A stretch of 25,456 bases of DNA from Desulfuromonadales bacterium (GTDB lineage: Bacteria; Desulfobacterota; Desulfuromonadia; Desulfuromonadales; JACZKF01): assembly GCA_014860175.1 (NCBI GenBank), contig JACZKF010000177.1, forward strand, positions 1 through 25,456. Reading direction: 5' to 3'. Positions within the stretch are counted from its first letter, which is position 1; every line of letters starts with the position of its first letter. Positions 1-8,760 of the stretch are shown here, in pieces. The position numbers and the translations under genes were made by a program. Under the pieces are notes generated by a model that saw nothing but the letters and a program-made list of their open reading frames with translations, was not told the origin of the DNA and did no database searches.

Positions 1-1454
1 ACATCAGACTGCAGGCGGTATCCGGCCTCAAGTGGTCTTCCTTCTCCCAGTTTGGCCGCCAGGGGATGCAGCTCGTCACTACGATTATCCTGGCGCGGCT
101 TCTCGATCCTGCTGATTTCGGCTTGATGGGGATGGCCACAGTGGTGACCGGGTTCATCTTGCTCTTTCGTGACATGGGAACCGCTTCGGCGGTGATTCAG
201 CGCCGTCAGTCCTCCCCGGCGCTGCTGTCCGGCCTGTTCTGGTTCAATGTCGCTTTTGGCCTGCTGGCGGCGGCGCTGCTCTATCTGCTCGCCCCTCTGC
301 TGGCCAGTTTTTACCACGAGGCCAGGGTGACTCCGCTTTTGCGGCTGTTGGCTCTTTCTTTCGTCATCTCCGGCCTCGGCACCCTCCACCAGGCGCTGCT
401 GGAGCGCGGGCTTGAATTTGCCAGGCTGGCGCGAATCGAGGTGGCTGCTACCCTGGCTGGTGCTGCCGTCGGCATCGGGGCCGCTCTGTCCGGGCAGGGG
501 GTGTGGAGCCTGGTTTATCAGACCCTGACGCTGACCGCCGTGACGACCGCCTTGCTCTGGTTTTTCTCCGGTTGGCGTCCGGGGCTGGCGCTCGGTCTGC
601 ACGAGGTTCGACAGGTGATGAGCTACAGCCTGAACCTGACGGGTTTTAATGTTTTCAACTACTTCGCCCGCAATGCCGATTACCTGCTGATCGGGCGATA
701 CCTGGGGGCCACCGAGCTTGGCTACTACACCCTGGCCTATCGGCTGATGCTCTACCCGCTGCAAAACATCTCTGCCGTGGTGGCGCGGGTGATGTTTCCG
801 GTCTACGTCCGGATGCAGGACGATAACGCCAGATTCAGCCGCACCTATCTACGGGTCGCGGCCGCCGTCGCCCTGGTGACCTTTCCGCTGATGCTGGGGC
901 TTCTGGCCTTGGCCGAGCCGTTTGTTCTGGCCGTTTTTGGCCCATCCTGGCAGCCGGTCGTACTGTTGCTTCAGATCTTGGCCCCGCTCGGCATCGCCCA
1001 GGCGATTGTCCCCCTGGTCGGTTCCATCTACCAGGCCAAGGGGCGTACGGACTGGATGTTTCGCTGGGGAGTGGTGGCGAGCGCGCTGTTTGTCATATCG
1101 TTCCTCATTGGCATCCGGTGGGGGGTCATCGGGGTGGCGCTGGCCTACGCCGTCGCTTTTCTCGCCCTCAGCTACCCTGCACAAGCGATCCCGTTTCGCC
1201 TGATCGGACTGCGGGTGCGAGAGTTGATGGCAGTGTTATGGCGCCCCTTCGCGATCAGTGTTCTGATGGCTGCGACTGTGTTCGGATTCACCGCCTCGAT
1301 TCCAGCGGGCACTGGAAGTCTGCTGACCTTGTGTCTGGCGGTGCTCATCGGAATTACCCTTTACACTGGCGCTACGCTCGTTTTTAACCGTGCACAGGTG
1401 CGGGATCTATCGGCTCTGTTTAGAAATGAACAAGGAACTGAGGACCCAGCATGA
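1..1454 (+). CDS. MOP-family polysaccharide flippase (Wzx/WzxC-like), 5' end outside window
   Basis: This is an integral inner-membrane protein expected to flip undecaprenyl-linked sugar repeat units to the periplasmic side. The frame is open from base 3, and about 21 codons precede the first ATG (66), including the family-typical stretch SGLKWSSFSQFGRQG, so the true start lies upstream of the window and 66 is only an internal Met. About 483 residues are visible, close to full length. The product is mostly hydrophobic segments separated by short charged loops. Motifs such as LARLLDPADFGLMGMA near the N-terminus and LIGRYLGATELGYYTLAYR in the middle are typical of the COG2244/Polysacc_synt_3 group that includes WzxC. 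The stop overlaps the next ATG (ATGA), which suggests translational coupling. Family assignment is strong; the exact substrate cannot be read. Confidence 0.9.
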   Translation, partial: IRLQAVSGLKWSSFSQFGRQGMQLVTTIILARLLDPADFGLMGMATVVTGFILLFRDMGTASAVIQRRQSSPALLSGLFWFNVAFGLLAAALLYLLAPLLASFYHEARVTPLLRLLALSFVISGLGTLHQALLERGLEFARLARIEVAATLAGAAVGIGAALSGQGVWSLVYQTLTLTAVTTALLWFFSGWRPGLALGLHEVRQVMSYSLNLTGFNVFNYFARNADYLLIGRYLGATELGYYTLAYRLMLYPLQNISAVVARVMFPVYVRMQDDNARFSRTYLRVAAAVALVTFPLMLGLLALAEPFVLAVFGPSWQPVVLLLQILAPLGIAQAIVPLVGSIYQAKGRTDWMFRWGVVASALFVISFLIGIRWGVIGVALAYAVAFLALSYPAQAIPFRLIGLRVRELMAVLWRPFAISVLMAATVFGFTASIPAGTGSLLTLCLAVLIGITLYTGATLVFNRAQVRDLSALFRNEQGTEDPA

Positions 1455-2782
1455 CCCGAGTTGTCCGACCGGCATCCCTCAGCATACGCCAACCGGAGAC
1501 GGGAAGGGGTAGATGGCTGCTCTTGCTGCTCCTCGGGATCTTTGTTGGCGGGTGTGGAGGAGGAGGTTCCTCATCGGCGCCTGATGAAAAGCCGGCGCCA
1601 AGCGTCATGGCCCAGATTGGTAAGATCTCCCCCGCGTTGGCGGAAGAGGCCCGAAATGTCGCCATGGCCGAACTGGTCAAATATCTCGATCTCTATGGGG
1701 AAGCAACCATCGCTTTCAATTGCCAGGACGGTTATGCAGCGGCTCGGCCGCTGGCTGTTTTGGCTATGGCCCACCTGTTTCGCCGGGTCGAACTTGGGGG
1801 CGCCCAAGCCGAGGAGGACTTAGATCGAGCCACAACACTGCTTGAAGTATTGGCCGACTCTTACTTGGCAGGGGAATGGGGGAAAACCTCCTGGCTCTCT
1901 TCTCTTCCGGTTCTGAATATGGGGGTAGCTGCCCAGATCGGGTGGCCCGATTTCTCTCCCGGTTTGCGCAACAAGATATCCTTGGTGATCAAGTCGGAGG
2001 CCGATTATGTGGCCGGTTTACCCCCACTTTCCAATGTTTCCGCCCATCAAAGCGCGGACTGCTCCGTGTCTCCCCTGGATGTAAGTTGCGATTCCAAGTC
2101 AGAGGAAAACGCAGCAATGGCGAATCTTCTTTCGTTTGCTGCTTCCTTTTACGGTCACTTAAATCCCCGGGGAAACTGGTTGGTCAAATCGAAGACCTTC
2201 GCCTATCACTCTCTGACCACACCAACCGATAGCCCCTATGGTGGCTATAGGACTCTGACCATCTTTCCTGATGGCAGCATCGGCAACCATAATATCTTCC
2301 CCAACATTCATTACATGTTAGCCACTTCAGTGTTGGCAGCCGAATCGGTATTGTTTTCATCGATTAACGACGAAGTGCCGACAGAATATATTCGCAATTC
2401 TGAACTAGTCTGGGATGCCGCCAGAGAGAATATAAATATCCAGCATTTTTCTTACAATAATTTCAAGAGTGACTACTCGAATGATTCCCCGCTGTGGTTC
2501 CCCTCGGCTTTTGCTTACGCCACGGTGGTTCTGGGCGAGGATGAGGCCTTGGTCGCGTCGCTTCTCAAGGAAAAGGCGATGACCGACTATGTCGCCATTC
2601 CGGACTCGAAAAAGCCCACTACTGTTGGGTATTATGATCCAGAGTTTTTCACCAACTCCAATGTACTCAAAAGGTACCTGATTACCTGGCTGCTCTTTGC
2701 CAATCAGGCCCAAGGCGTGAATGAGGTCAAGATCGTGCCGCTTATTCGACAGGCCGAGCAGGAGACCAGCGCCGGTGGCTGA
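1451..2782 (+). CDS. predicted exported lipoprotein of unknown function in the polysaccharide operon
   Basis: The N-terminus has a basic region, a Leu-rich core (residues 22-31) and a lipobox VGGC with the lipidated Cys at residue 35, followed by a Gly/Ser linker. This predicts a lipoprotein anchored in the inner or outer membrane. The mature part (about 400 residues) is rich in Ala/Leu helices alternating with Trp/Tyr-containing loops (for example WFPSAFAYATVVLG near residues 350-365). That resembles the alpha/alpha-toroid layout of polysaccharide lyases and hydrolases, but I recognise no catalytic motif and assign no activity. It begins inside the flippase stop (ATGA) and overlaps the next glycosyltransferase by 8 bases, so it is an integral operon member. 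The 3' half is AT-richer than its neighbours (22 G/C in bases 2401-2460), which may indicate separate ancestry. It could be a polymer-modifying enzyme or an export accessory. Confidence 0.75.
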   Translation: MTRVVRPASLSIRQPETGRGRWLLLLLLGIFVGGCGGGGSSSAPDEKPAPSVMAQIGKISPALAEEARNVAMAELVKYLDLYGEATIAFNCQDGYAAARPLAVLAMAHLFRRVELGGAQAEEDLDRATTLLEVLADSYLAGEWGKTSWLSSLPVLNMGVAAQIGWPDFSPGLRNKISLVIKSEADYVAGLPPLSNVSAHQSADCSVSPLDVSCDSKSEENAAMANLLSFAASFYGHLNPRGNWLVKSKTFAYHSLTTPTDSPYGGYRTLTIFPDGSIGNHNIFPNIHYMLATSVLAAESVLFSSINDEVPTEYIRNSELVWDAARENINIQHFSYNNFKSDYSNDSPLWFPSAFAYATVVLGEDEALVASLLKEKAMTDYVAIPDSKKPTTVGYYDPEFFTNSNVLKRYLITWLLFANQAQGVNEVKIVPLIRQAEQETSAGG

Positions 2783-4082
2783 TCAACGTCTCTCCTCTCC
2801 TCCGAAAGTTCTGATTGTCGTCTACGATTTTCCTCCGGAGATCGGCGGAGGCGGAGTCATGCGCACGGTTAAGTTCGTCAAGTACCTGCGGGAGTCTGGC
2901 TGGCAGCCGGTGGTGCTGACCGTGGCGCGTCGGGACACGCTGATGCCGGACCCCGGTCTTCTCCTGGAACTGGGGGATACCCCGGTCTATCGTTGCCCGG
3001 ACTGGATCTCCCGCTTCAACACCGGGGGTAGCGATGGGCAGACGGGTGGAAACCTTGCCGGCAATTGGCGAAATCGGTTTCTCGCCGGCTTCAAGGAATT
3101 GATCAAGGGGGCTCTGATTCCCGATCGCCGGGCCGGTTGGCTGTTGCCGGCGCTCCTCCTCGGGCGGCGGGTGGTGAAGCGCGAAGGGATCGCGGTGATC
3201 TACGCCACCGCCCCGCCGCAGACACCCTTGCTGGTCGGATATTTGTTGAGCCTTTTTACCACTCGTCCCTTGGTGGTCGATTACCGTGACGCCTGGGGCG
3301 GGAACAACCTGTTCCGCAGCCGCTTGGGCCTCAAAAACGCTCTGAACGGCTGGCTTGAGCGCCGGGTTCTCGGCAAGGCGGCCCTGGCCGTGGCCACCAC
3401 CCCCGCTCTCCTGGCCCTGCTGCGGCAGTTTACCTCGAGGACATCCCTGATCTACAATGGCTTTGACCCGGAAGACTTTATCGGCCTCTCCCCCCGCCGG
3501 CTGGACAACGGGAAAGTCAATCTGGTCTACTTGGGAGGGTTCGACGGCTATCGTACGGCTGGTCCTCTGGCCCGTGCCCTTGCCTTCCTCGATACGGACG
3601 AAAGAGCTCGCCTGGCTCTTCACGTCATCGGCCCCGTCAGCTCTCGCGAGCGGGCATTGTTCGACGGGCTGCCTGGGGTTGAGATCAATCTGGTGGGGAC
3701 CCTGCCTCACCGCCAGGCTTTGGAATATCTGCTCTCGGCCCAGGCTCTGCTGGTGGTCATCTTCCCTGAAGAAGACAGCGACCGAGCGATCCCGGGAAAG
3801 ATCTACGAGTACCTGGCTACCGGCAAGCCGATCCTGGCTCTTTGCGAAAAACAGAGCGCACTGGGGCTGCTGCTCAACGATCTCGGGGTGGGGACAATCG
3901 TCCCACCCAAGGATGTCACCCAAATTGCCGCGGCGCTGAAGGCGCTGGCCACCGATTCACGACCAGGGGCTGAACAGCCCCAGGCGCCGGCTATCGCCGA
4001 CTTGTCACTGTTTGATCGACAACAGAACGCCCGCAGGTTGGCCGATCATTTTGAGGGGGCGTGTTCATCCCATGAGCCCTGA
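2775..4082 (+). CDS. family 4-type glycosyltransferase (GT-B fold)
   Basis: This enzyme transfers a sugar from a nucleotide donor to the growing lipid-linked repeat unit at the cytoplasmic membrane face. I chose the GTG at 2775: it follows AGGAG by about 10 bases, overlaps the previous stop by 8 bases, and places the first strand (KVLIVVYDFPPEIGGG) close to the N-terminus as in the family. An ATG at 2721 is in frame, but it adds 18 codons overlapping the lipoprotein gene. The N-terminal donor-independent domain carries the Gly-rich loop IGGGGVMR. VDYRDAWGG lies near residue 170. The C-terminal nucleotide-sugar domain has IPGKIYEYLATGKPIL near residues 338-353, a WbuB-like signature. The length (435 aa) suits the family. 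The sugar and linkage are not predictable. Confidence 0.88.
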   Translation: MADQRLSSPPKVLIVVYDFPPEIGGGGVMRTVKFVKYLRESGWQPVVLTVARRDTLMPDPGLLLELGDTPVYRCPDWISRFNTGGSDGQTGGNLAGNWRNRFLAGFKELIKGALIPDRRAGWLLPALLLGRRVVKREGIAVIYATAPPQTPLLVGYLLSLFTTRPLVVDYRDAWGGNNLFRSRLGLKNALNGWLERRVLGKAALAVATTPALLALLRQFTSRTSLIYNGFDPEDFIGLSPRRLDNGKVNLVYLGGFDGYRTAGPLARALAFLDTDERARLALHVIGPVSSRERALFDGLPGVEINLVGTLPHRQALEYLLSAQALLVVIFPEEDSDRAIPGKIYEYLATGKPILALCEKQSALGLLLNDLGVGTIVPPKDVTQIAAALKALATDSRPGAEQPQAPAIADLSLFDRQQNARRLADHFEGACSSHEP

Positions 4083-5496
4083 GCCTTATACGTCCGCCCC
4101 GACTATCGCCAAGAGTCCACGGCCGGTACTCGTGCTGGCGTTGGTCATCGTCATCGTCATTGTCAGTTTGCAGGCGATCAGCACGCCGAAGCTGGTATTT
4201 CCCTTGCTGCTGGGCGGGGCAGCGGTCGCCCTTGCCGTGCTGCGCACCAAGCTCTTTCTCGCCCTGACCCTGGTGGGGTTGACCGTTCATACGCTGGTCT
4301 TTGCCCATCTGCTCCCCACCCTGTTCGGCTTGCCTCAAGGGGTACTGGGGGCCTGGAAAGAAGGCGCTATCGCCCTGCTGCTGGTCATCACCTTCGCCCG
4401 CAAGGTCCTCTCCGGGGAAAAGCTGGCGGGGGGAGCCGTCAACGGCTGGCTGCTGCTCTACCTCGCCTTGGGGGCCGGCTATGTGTTCATGGCCCCCGAA
4501 CTGCTCGTCGGCCTCTACGGTCTGCGCAACGGGATGGCGTTTTTCCTCCTTTATTTCGTCGGCGCCAATCTCGCTTTGAGCCCGGCAGAGCTGCGCCGCC
4601 TCTTCGCCCTGGTCGTGGTGTCGGCGGTGCTGGTGTCGGCGTGGGGGATCTTTCAGCCGCTGGTCCTGGGGGACCAGTTTCTCAAGGATCTGCGTTATGG
4701 TGAGGACGGCGTTCTCGGCCCCTCCTTCTATATCGCCGGTTTTCTCTTCCAGCGGGCGCTCTCCACCTTCAGTTCGCCCAACGATTTAGCGGCTTACCTG
4801 CTGCTGGTGATGCTGGTTGTCCTCGCCGTCCTTCAGTTCGAGACAGACGCCAGCTCCCGAAAGCGTCTGCACTGGGCCTTGGCTTTCATGGTCCCCTGCT
4901 TCCTTTACACCGTTTCGCGCAGCGCCTACCTCGGGCTCTTCTGCGGCATCTCGGTCCTGGCGGTTTGTCTGAGCAGCCGCCGGCTGATCAAGTTTCTGGC
5001 GCTCTTTGCTGTGGTTGCCTTGACCATCGGTTGGGCGACCGGCGTCATGAGCCATTTTGTCAATACCCTCTTGTTTCGGGACCCGTCGGTCGTGGGACAC
5101 CTCGATTCCCTGCTGATGAGTATCCGGTTTACCTGGGAGAACCCCTTCGGCATTGGCCTTGGGATGGCCGGCCCGAAATCGGGCCGCTTTGCCGAGGCCA
5201 ATTTCCTCAACAGCGAGAGTTCCTACTTCATCGTCATGTTCCAGATGGGGATTGCCGGCATCCTGTTGTTGCTGGCGATCTACGGCTCCTTCCTGCGGCT
5301 GGCCTGGAAGACCTACCGCCGCTGCGATAACCGTTTTGAATGCGGCTGGGTGCTGGGGGTTTTCGTCGCCTTCCTCGGCATCATGACGCAGTATCTCTTT
5401 CTGCCGACCATCGAGGAGCTGCCGGTTTCGGGGCTGCTCTGGTTCTTTGCCGGGACGGTTGCGCAGATCAGGTCGAGAGGGGTGCATGGCGCCTGA
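4072..5496 (+). CDS. O-antigen ligase / Wzy-type polymerase family membrane protein
   Basis: This is a polytopic inner-membrane protein (about 10-12 hydrophobic segments over 474 residues) of the Wzy_C/O-antigen ligase family. Members either polymerise flipped repeat units or transfer finished glycan to an acceptor on the periplasmic side. Supporting features are LSTFSSPNDLAAYLLL, the YTVSRSAYLGLF segment, and the periplasmic-loop pattern ENPFGIGLGM followed by NSESSYFIVMFQMGIAGI, which matches the usual G-x-G plus N/H-S-x-x-x-x-x-x-E/Q-x-G arrangement. The ATG at 4072 is preferred over the upstream 4012 because it directly precedes the family-like N-terminus and follows a GAGGGGG purine run; it overlaps the previous gene by 11 bases. 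Since it lies in a flippase/initiating-transferase cluster, polymerase is slightly more likely than ligase. Confidence 0.85.
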   Translation: MSPEPYTSAPTIAKSPRPVLVLALVIVIVIVSLQAISTPKLVFPLLLGGAAVALAVLRTKLFLALTLVGLTVHTLVFAHLLPTLFGLPQGVLGAWKEGAIALLLVITFARKVLSGEKLAGGAVNGWLLLYLALGAGYVFMAPELLVGLYGLRNGMAFFLLYFVGANLALSPAELRRLFALVVVSAVLVSAWGIFQPLVLGDQFLKDLRYGEDGVLGPSFYIAGFLFQRALSTFSSPNDLAAYLLLVMLVVLAVLQFETDASSRKRLHWALAFMVPCFLYTVSRSAYLGLFCGISVLAVCLSSRRLIKFLALFAVVALTIGWATGVMSHFVNTLLFRDPSVVGHLDSLLMSIRFTWENPFGIGLGMAGPKSGRFAEANFLNSESSYFIVMFQMGIAGILLLLAIYGSFLRLAWKTYRRCDNRFECGWVLGVFVAFLGIMTQYLFLPTIEELPVSGLLWFFAGTVAQIRSRGVHGA

Positions 5497-6418
5497 TCTG
5501 ACGGTCATCGTCGTCAACTGGAATACCCGCGAACTGCTGCGCGACTGTCTGCGCTCGGTAGTTGATGGTAATCCCGCCGGGGAGCTGAGTATCATCGTGG
5601 TCGACAACGGCTCGGCCGACGGCAGCGCCGAGATGGTCGAGCGGGAATTCCCGCGGGTACGACTTCTGCGGAACCAGGAAAACCTCGGTTTCGCCAAGGC
5701 CAACAACCAGGCGCTGCGGCTGGTGGAAACCCCTTACGCCTGTCTGCTCAACTCCGATACCGTGGTTGCGCCGGGGACACTGGCGGGACTGGTGTCGTTC
5801 ATGACCGCTCACCCCCGGACCGTCGCCTGTGCCCCAGCGCTGCGGCTCCCCTCCGGCCGGCTGCAGACCGGCGGGGCCGGTTACGAACTGAACCTGCGCA
5901 CCGCCTTCAACTATTTCTTTTTTCTCTCGCGACTCTTCCCCGAGCGGTTCCCCGGGATGTATCTCTATCAGGATCATTTCGTTCGCAAAGGGGAGCCGTT
6001 GCAGGTCGACTGGCTGGCGGGGGCCTGTCTGTCTGTGCGCATGACGGCGGTGAGGCAGGCCGGTCTGCTCGACGAGAGCTATCACATGTACGCCGAGGAT
6101 GCGGAATGGTGCCAGCGGTTGGGGCGGGTGGGTGAAATCCGGTATCTCCCCGGGCTGGAGATCCTGCACCTGTTCGGTGCCAGTTCGGATAAGGGGGGAG
6201 CGGTCTCAGTGCGCTGGCTGGACGCGACCTTTGCCTATTTCGAACGGCAGCATGGGCGTTTTCGTCTGAAACTCTTTCAACTTGTGTGCCTTGGGGGTTT
6301 TCTGCTGCGCATGCTGCTTTATGGGATCGGCTGTCCACTGCGAACAGGGCTCTGCGCGCAAGCTCGCGCGATGGGCGTTTACGCACTGCACTCCGGCCGA
6401 AGATTGCCCGGCCGATGA
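5486..6418 (+). CDS. family 2 glycosyltransferase (WcaA/rhamnosyltransferase-like)
   Basis: This is a GT-A-fold inverting glycosyltransferase that adds one sugar to the lipid-linked intermediate. It starts DLTVIVVNWNTRELLRDCL, followed by VDNGSADGSAEMV, the classical GT2 N-terminus. A NSDT metal/nucleotide motif sits near residues 89-92, and the acceptor-side signature LDESYHMYAEDAEWCQRL lies near residues 194-211 with the ED pair as likely catalytic base region. A hydrophobic segment near residue 265 (LVCLGGFLLRMLLYG) may attach the enzyme to the membrane. The start at 5486 follows GAGAGGGG by about 4 bases and overlaps the previous gene by 11 bases. An in-frame ATG at 5447 would only add a non-family tail. 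It ends in an ATGA overlap with the next gene. Donor specificity is unknown. Confidence 0.9.
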   Translation: MAPDLTVIVVNWNTRELLRDCLRSVVDGNPAGELSIIVVDNGSADGSAEMVEREFPRVRLLRNQENLGFAKANNQALRLVETPYACLLNSDTVVAPGTLAGLVSFMTAHPRTVACAPALRLPSGRLQTGGAGYELNLRTAFNYFFFLSRLFPERFPGMYLYQDHFVRKGEPLQVDWLAGACLSVRMTAVRQAGLLDESYHMYAEDAEWCQRLGRVGEIRYLPGLEILHLFGASSDKGGAVSVRWLDATFAYFERQHGRFRLKLFQLVCLGGFLLRMLLYGIGCPLRTGLCAQARAMGVYALHSGRRLPGR

Positions 6419-7527
6419 GAGTTCTTTTCCAGTCCCGCACCACTCTTTTCTCGGTCCCCGGTGGCGATACGGTTCAGATCCTCAAGACGAAAGAATTTCT
6501 TGAACGCCTGGGGGCCAATGTTGCTATCAGTACTGAACTCGAGCCGGACCTCGCCGATTACGATCTGGTACACCTTTTCAACCTGATCCGGCCGCAGGAA
6601 GTTCTGGCCCAGGCGCGCAATGCCCGAAGGCAGGGGAGAAAAATTACCCTTTCCACCATCTATGGCCTTTATACCGAGTACGACCGCAAGGCGCGCGGAG
6701 GCATTGGCGGCCTGCTGAGCCGGAGTCTCTCGACCGGACAGACCGAGTATCTGAAGACGCTGGCCAGGGCCGGGAAAAACCGCGAGTTCCACCGCGGAAC
6801 CCTCCAATACTTGCGGTGTGGGCACCTCGGCGCCCAGCGCGAGATCGTCTCGCTGGTCGATGTCTTTCTGCCTAACTCGGAAGGGGAAAAGGGGAGGGTT
6901 TTGACCGATTTTCCGGGGGCTGCCGGTAAACCGTTCGTCATCGTTCCCAATGCCGTCGACACGCACCTCTTCGATTCGGAAGCGACGGAGATTGCGCCGG
7001 AACTGGAGCCATACCGCGGCTGCGTTCTTTGCGTGGCACGGATCGAAGGTCGCAAGAATCAACTTAATCTGGTGCGGGCGATGCAAGGGCTGCCATGGTC
7101 GCTGGTGCTGGCGGGCAAGCCAGCCCCCAACCACCTCGATTACTATGAGCAGATCAGGCGCGAGGCCGGACCCAACGTCCACTTTCACGGCCAACTGGAT
7201 CACGCTTTGTTACCGGCCCTCTATAAGGTGGCGCGGGTCCATGTGCTGGTCAGTTGGATGGAGACCCCAGGGCTTTCGTCGCTGGAGGCGGCGGCGATGG
7301 GGTGCGCCCTGGTGGTCACTGACCGTGGGGACACTCGTGAGTATTTCGAAGACTACGCCAGTTACTGTGAGCCAGATTCTGTCGAGTCGATCCGGGCCGC
7401 CATTCTGAAAGCCTACGAGAGGCCGGCCGATCCGAGGCTGCGGCAGCGGGTGCGGCAGGAGTTCAATTGGCAGAAGACGGCAGAAAAGACGCTGGAAGCC
7501 TACCGCCTGGCACTCGGAATGATTTGA
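6415..7527 (+). CDS. family 4 glycosyltransferase with EX7E motif
   Basis: This is a retaining GT-B glycosyltransferase of 370 residues. The start at 6415 (ATGA overlap with the GT2 gene) gives the expected N-terminus MRVLFQSRTTLFSVPGGDT with a donor-domain Gly pair. A longer in-frame start (6286) would run through the preceding gene and is rejected. The C-terminal domain shows IVPNAVDTHLF, VARIEGRKNQ and the EX7E motif (E283 to E291, ETPGLSSLE) followed by AAAMGCALVVTDRGDTREYF, which is standard for the family. The N-terminal half is somewhat unusual, with a basic segment around residues 85-140 between the two sheets. Its role is addition of a sugar to the repeat unit. This is the last gene of the tightly overlapping block; a 254-bp gap follows. 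Confidence 0.9.
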   Translation: MRVLFQSRTTLFSVPGGDTVQILKTKEFLERLGANVAISTELEPDLADYDLVHLFNLIRPQEVLAQARNARRQGRKITLSTIYGLYTEYDRKARGGIGGLLSRSLSTGQTEYLKTLARAGKNREFHRGTLQYLRCGHLGAQREIVSLVDVFLPNSEGEKGRVLTDFPGAAGKPFVIVPNAVDTHLFDSEATEIAPELEPYRGCVLCVARIEGRKNQLNLVRAMQGLPWSLVLAGKPAPNHLDYYEQIRREAGPNVHFHGQLDHALLPALYKVARVHVLVSWMETPGLSSLEAAAMGCALVVTDRGDTREYFEDYASYCEPDSVESIRAAILKAYERPADPRLRQRVRQEFNWQKTAEKTLEAYRLALGMI

Positions 7528-7531
7528 GCCC

Positions 7532-7737
7532 ATGATCGAGAAGCTTGCCAAGAGAGCCAGGATCCTTGCAGCATACGCCTGCAGAGAAAAATTCGGCGCG
7601 CGGGGTCCCTGTTCGCGCATGCCGCTGAGATCCAAAACATGTTGACGGTCATCGACAGCCGATATCTGTTCGACCTTAAAGGTATGGTCGAGTTTGGTGG
7701 GGTTGTGCGGACTATTTTACTTCATTGTTATTTATAG
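7532..7737 (+). other. intergenic segment with two tiny overlapping ORFs, possible gene relic
   Basis: The 254 bases between the GT4 gene and the methyltransferase contain an ATG four bases after the previous stop that opens a 37-codon frame (MIEKLAKRARILAAYACR...), ended by TGA at 7643. Overlapping it, an ATG at 7639 opens 32 codons (MLTVIDSRYLFDLKG...) ending at 7737. The position of the first ATG is what an operon gene would have, and its basic helical start resembles the beginning of a larger enzyme, so this may be the two ends of a deleted gene. No family can be named from such short pieces, and chance ORFs are a real alternative. Base composition shifts from GC-rich to AT-rich across the segment. 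Confidence 0.25.
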
Positions 7738-7781
7738 CCCCATTGGCTTGGCATTAAAAACTTTTCACAATCAGGTGTGCT

Positions 7782-8729
7782 ATGTTGATCTGCCCTGAAT
7801 GCAATAACTCACTGGATTTTACTGCAGACCTCTCCGGTGATATAACCTGCCGTGAATGTAGCCGTACCTTCTGCCGAACCAACGGATTCATCAGCTTTGA
7901 TAATGAAAGTTTCGCTGCTAGCCAAGACTACCTTGCCAATAATGACGATGCCTTTATCGCTGCCGAGGATGAGGCGACCGAAGCCAGGATATCCAGGTAT
8001 TTCGTGCCACAGTTGCGGAGGCTTGGATTAGAATCAGACGCGCGCATTCTGTGCCTGGGGTGTGGCGGAGGGGCTGACGTGGCGGCACTGCGGGCGCTCG
8101 GTTACCAAAATGCATTTGGGGTGGAGATGGGGTGGCGGTCCGTCTGGTGGAAATCCCGGGGCAGGGATGCCGATTCGCTTTTTATCGTAGGAGGGAACGC
8201 TCTCCCATTTCAGGATGATTTTTTTGATCTGATTATCTGCCTCGGAGTTATTGAACACGTTGGCGCGATTGGGTCCGGCGCACAACTTTATCCGGATTAC
8301 CGGGAGATCAGACAACGCTTTCTTGCCGAAGCGGTTAGGGTCCTCTCCAAAAATGGCAAGATAATTTTGTCCTGCCCCAACCGAACATTTCCGGTCGATT
8401 TCCAGCACAACATCTCCAAGTCAACAGTTTTCAAAAAAGTCGCTGCCAAGACAGGTGTCTCATTTCACTCTCCACGGCATCGGTTTTTGAATAGCTACCA
8501 GGATATACGGGCAATTGCCTCCACTGTTTCGGATTCTCTCATTGTAGAGCCAATGCCTGTTGCCGGTTTTCTAGGTCTGAGTTTCAAAAAATCCCCCTAC
8601 CTCAGGCCACTTTCTAGTCTGTTCGATCAATATTTAGCCGTTCTCGACAAGATGCCAAGTACGTTGAGAATGTCCTTTTTCAACCCATATATGATAACTT
8701 TGATTCATCACAGAGATAGGGGATTATAG
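7782..8729 (+). CDS. class I SAM-dependent methyltransferase with N-terminal zinc ribbon
   Basis: This predicted soluble methyltransferase has 315 residues. The N-terminus is a zinc ribbon with C4-x2-C7 and C23-x2-C26 (CPEC and CREC), as in Trm112-like and sugar or nucleotide methyltransferases. The Rossmann core follows: motif I LCLGCGGGADV near residues 89-99, an acidic motif II at FGVEMG, then FQDDFFDLIICLGVIEHVG near residues 144-162, and the post-motif strand VRVLSKNGKIILSCPN. In this setting methylation of a sugar or of the glycan non-reducing end is the simplest role, but the substrate cannot be read. Base composition is distinctly lower in G+C (30/60 in 8221-8280 and 26/60 in 8581-8640, against 37/60 in 9241-9300), which suggests separate acquisition. 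The ribosome site is weak. Confidence 0.85.
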   Translation: MLICPECNNSLDFTADLSGDITCRECSRTFCRTNGFISFDNESFAASQDYLANNDDAFIAAEDEATEARISRYFVPQLRRLGLESDARILCLGCGGGADVAALRALGYQNAFGVEMGWRSVWWKSRGRDADSLFIVGGNALPFQDDFFDLIICLGVIEHVGAIGSGAQLYPDYREIRQRFLAEAVRVLSKNGKIILSCPNRTFPVDFQHNISKSTVFKKVAAKTGVSFHSPRHRFLNSYQDIRAIASTVSDSLIVEPMPVAGFLGLSFKKSPYLRPLSSLFDQYLAVLDKMPSTLRMSFFNPYMITLIHHRDRGL

Positions 8730-8760
8730 TAGACCCCTGCACCGAAGGACCTTAAAGACT

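Noticed and set aside
2721..2774. Upstream ATG for the first GT4 gene
   Set aside because: It would add 18 residues overlapping the lipoprotein gene with no family similarity; GTG 2775 has a better ribosome site and a normal overlap.
2742..3923. Antisense open frame of 393 codons opposite the first GT4 gene
   Set aside because: It has no family-like sequence and is rich in Gln/Pro/Arg as expected for the reverse of GC-rich coding DNA; the sense gene is certain.
7744..7771. Promoter TTGGCT-N16-CACAAT before the methyltransferase
   Set aside because: Both hexamers are poor and the region is AT-rich, so chance matches are expected.
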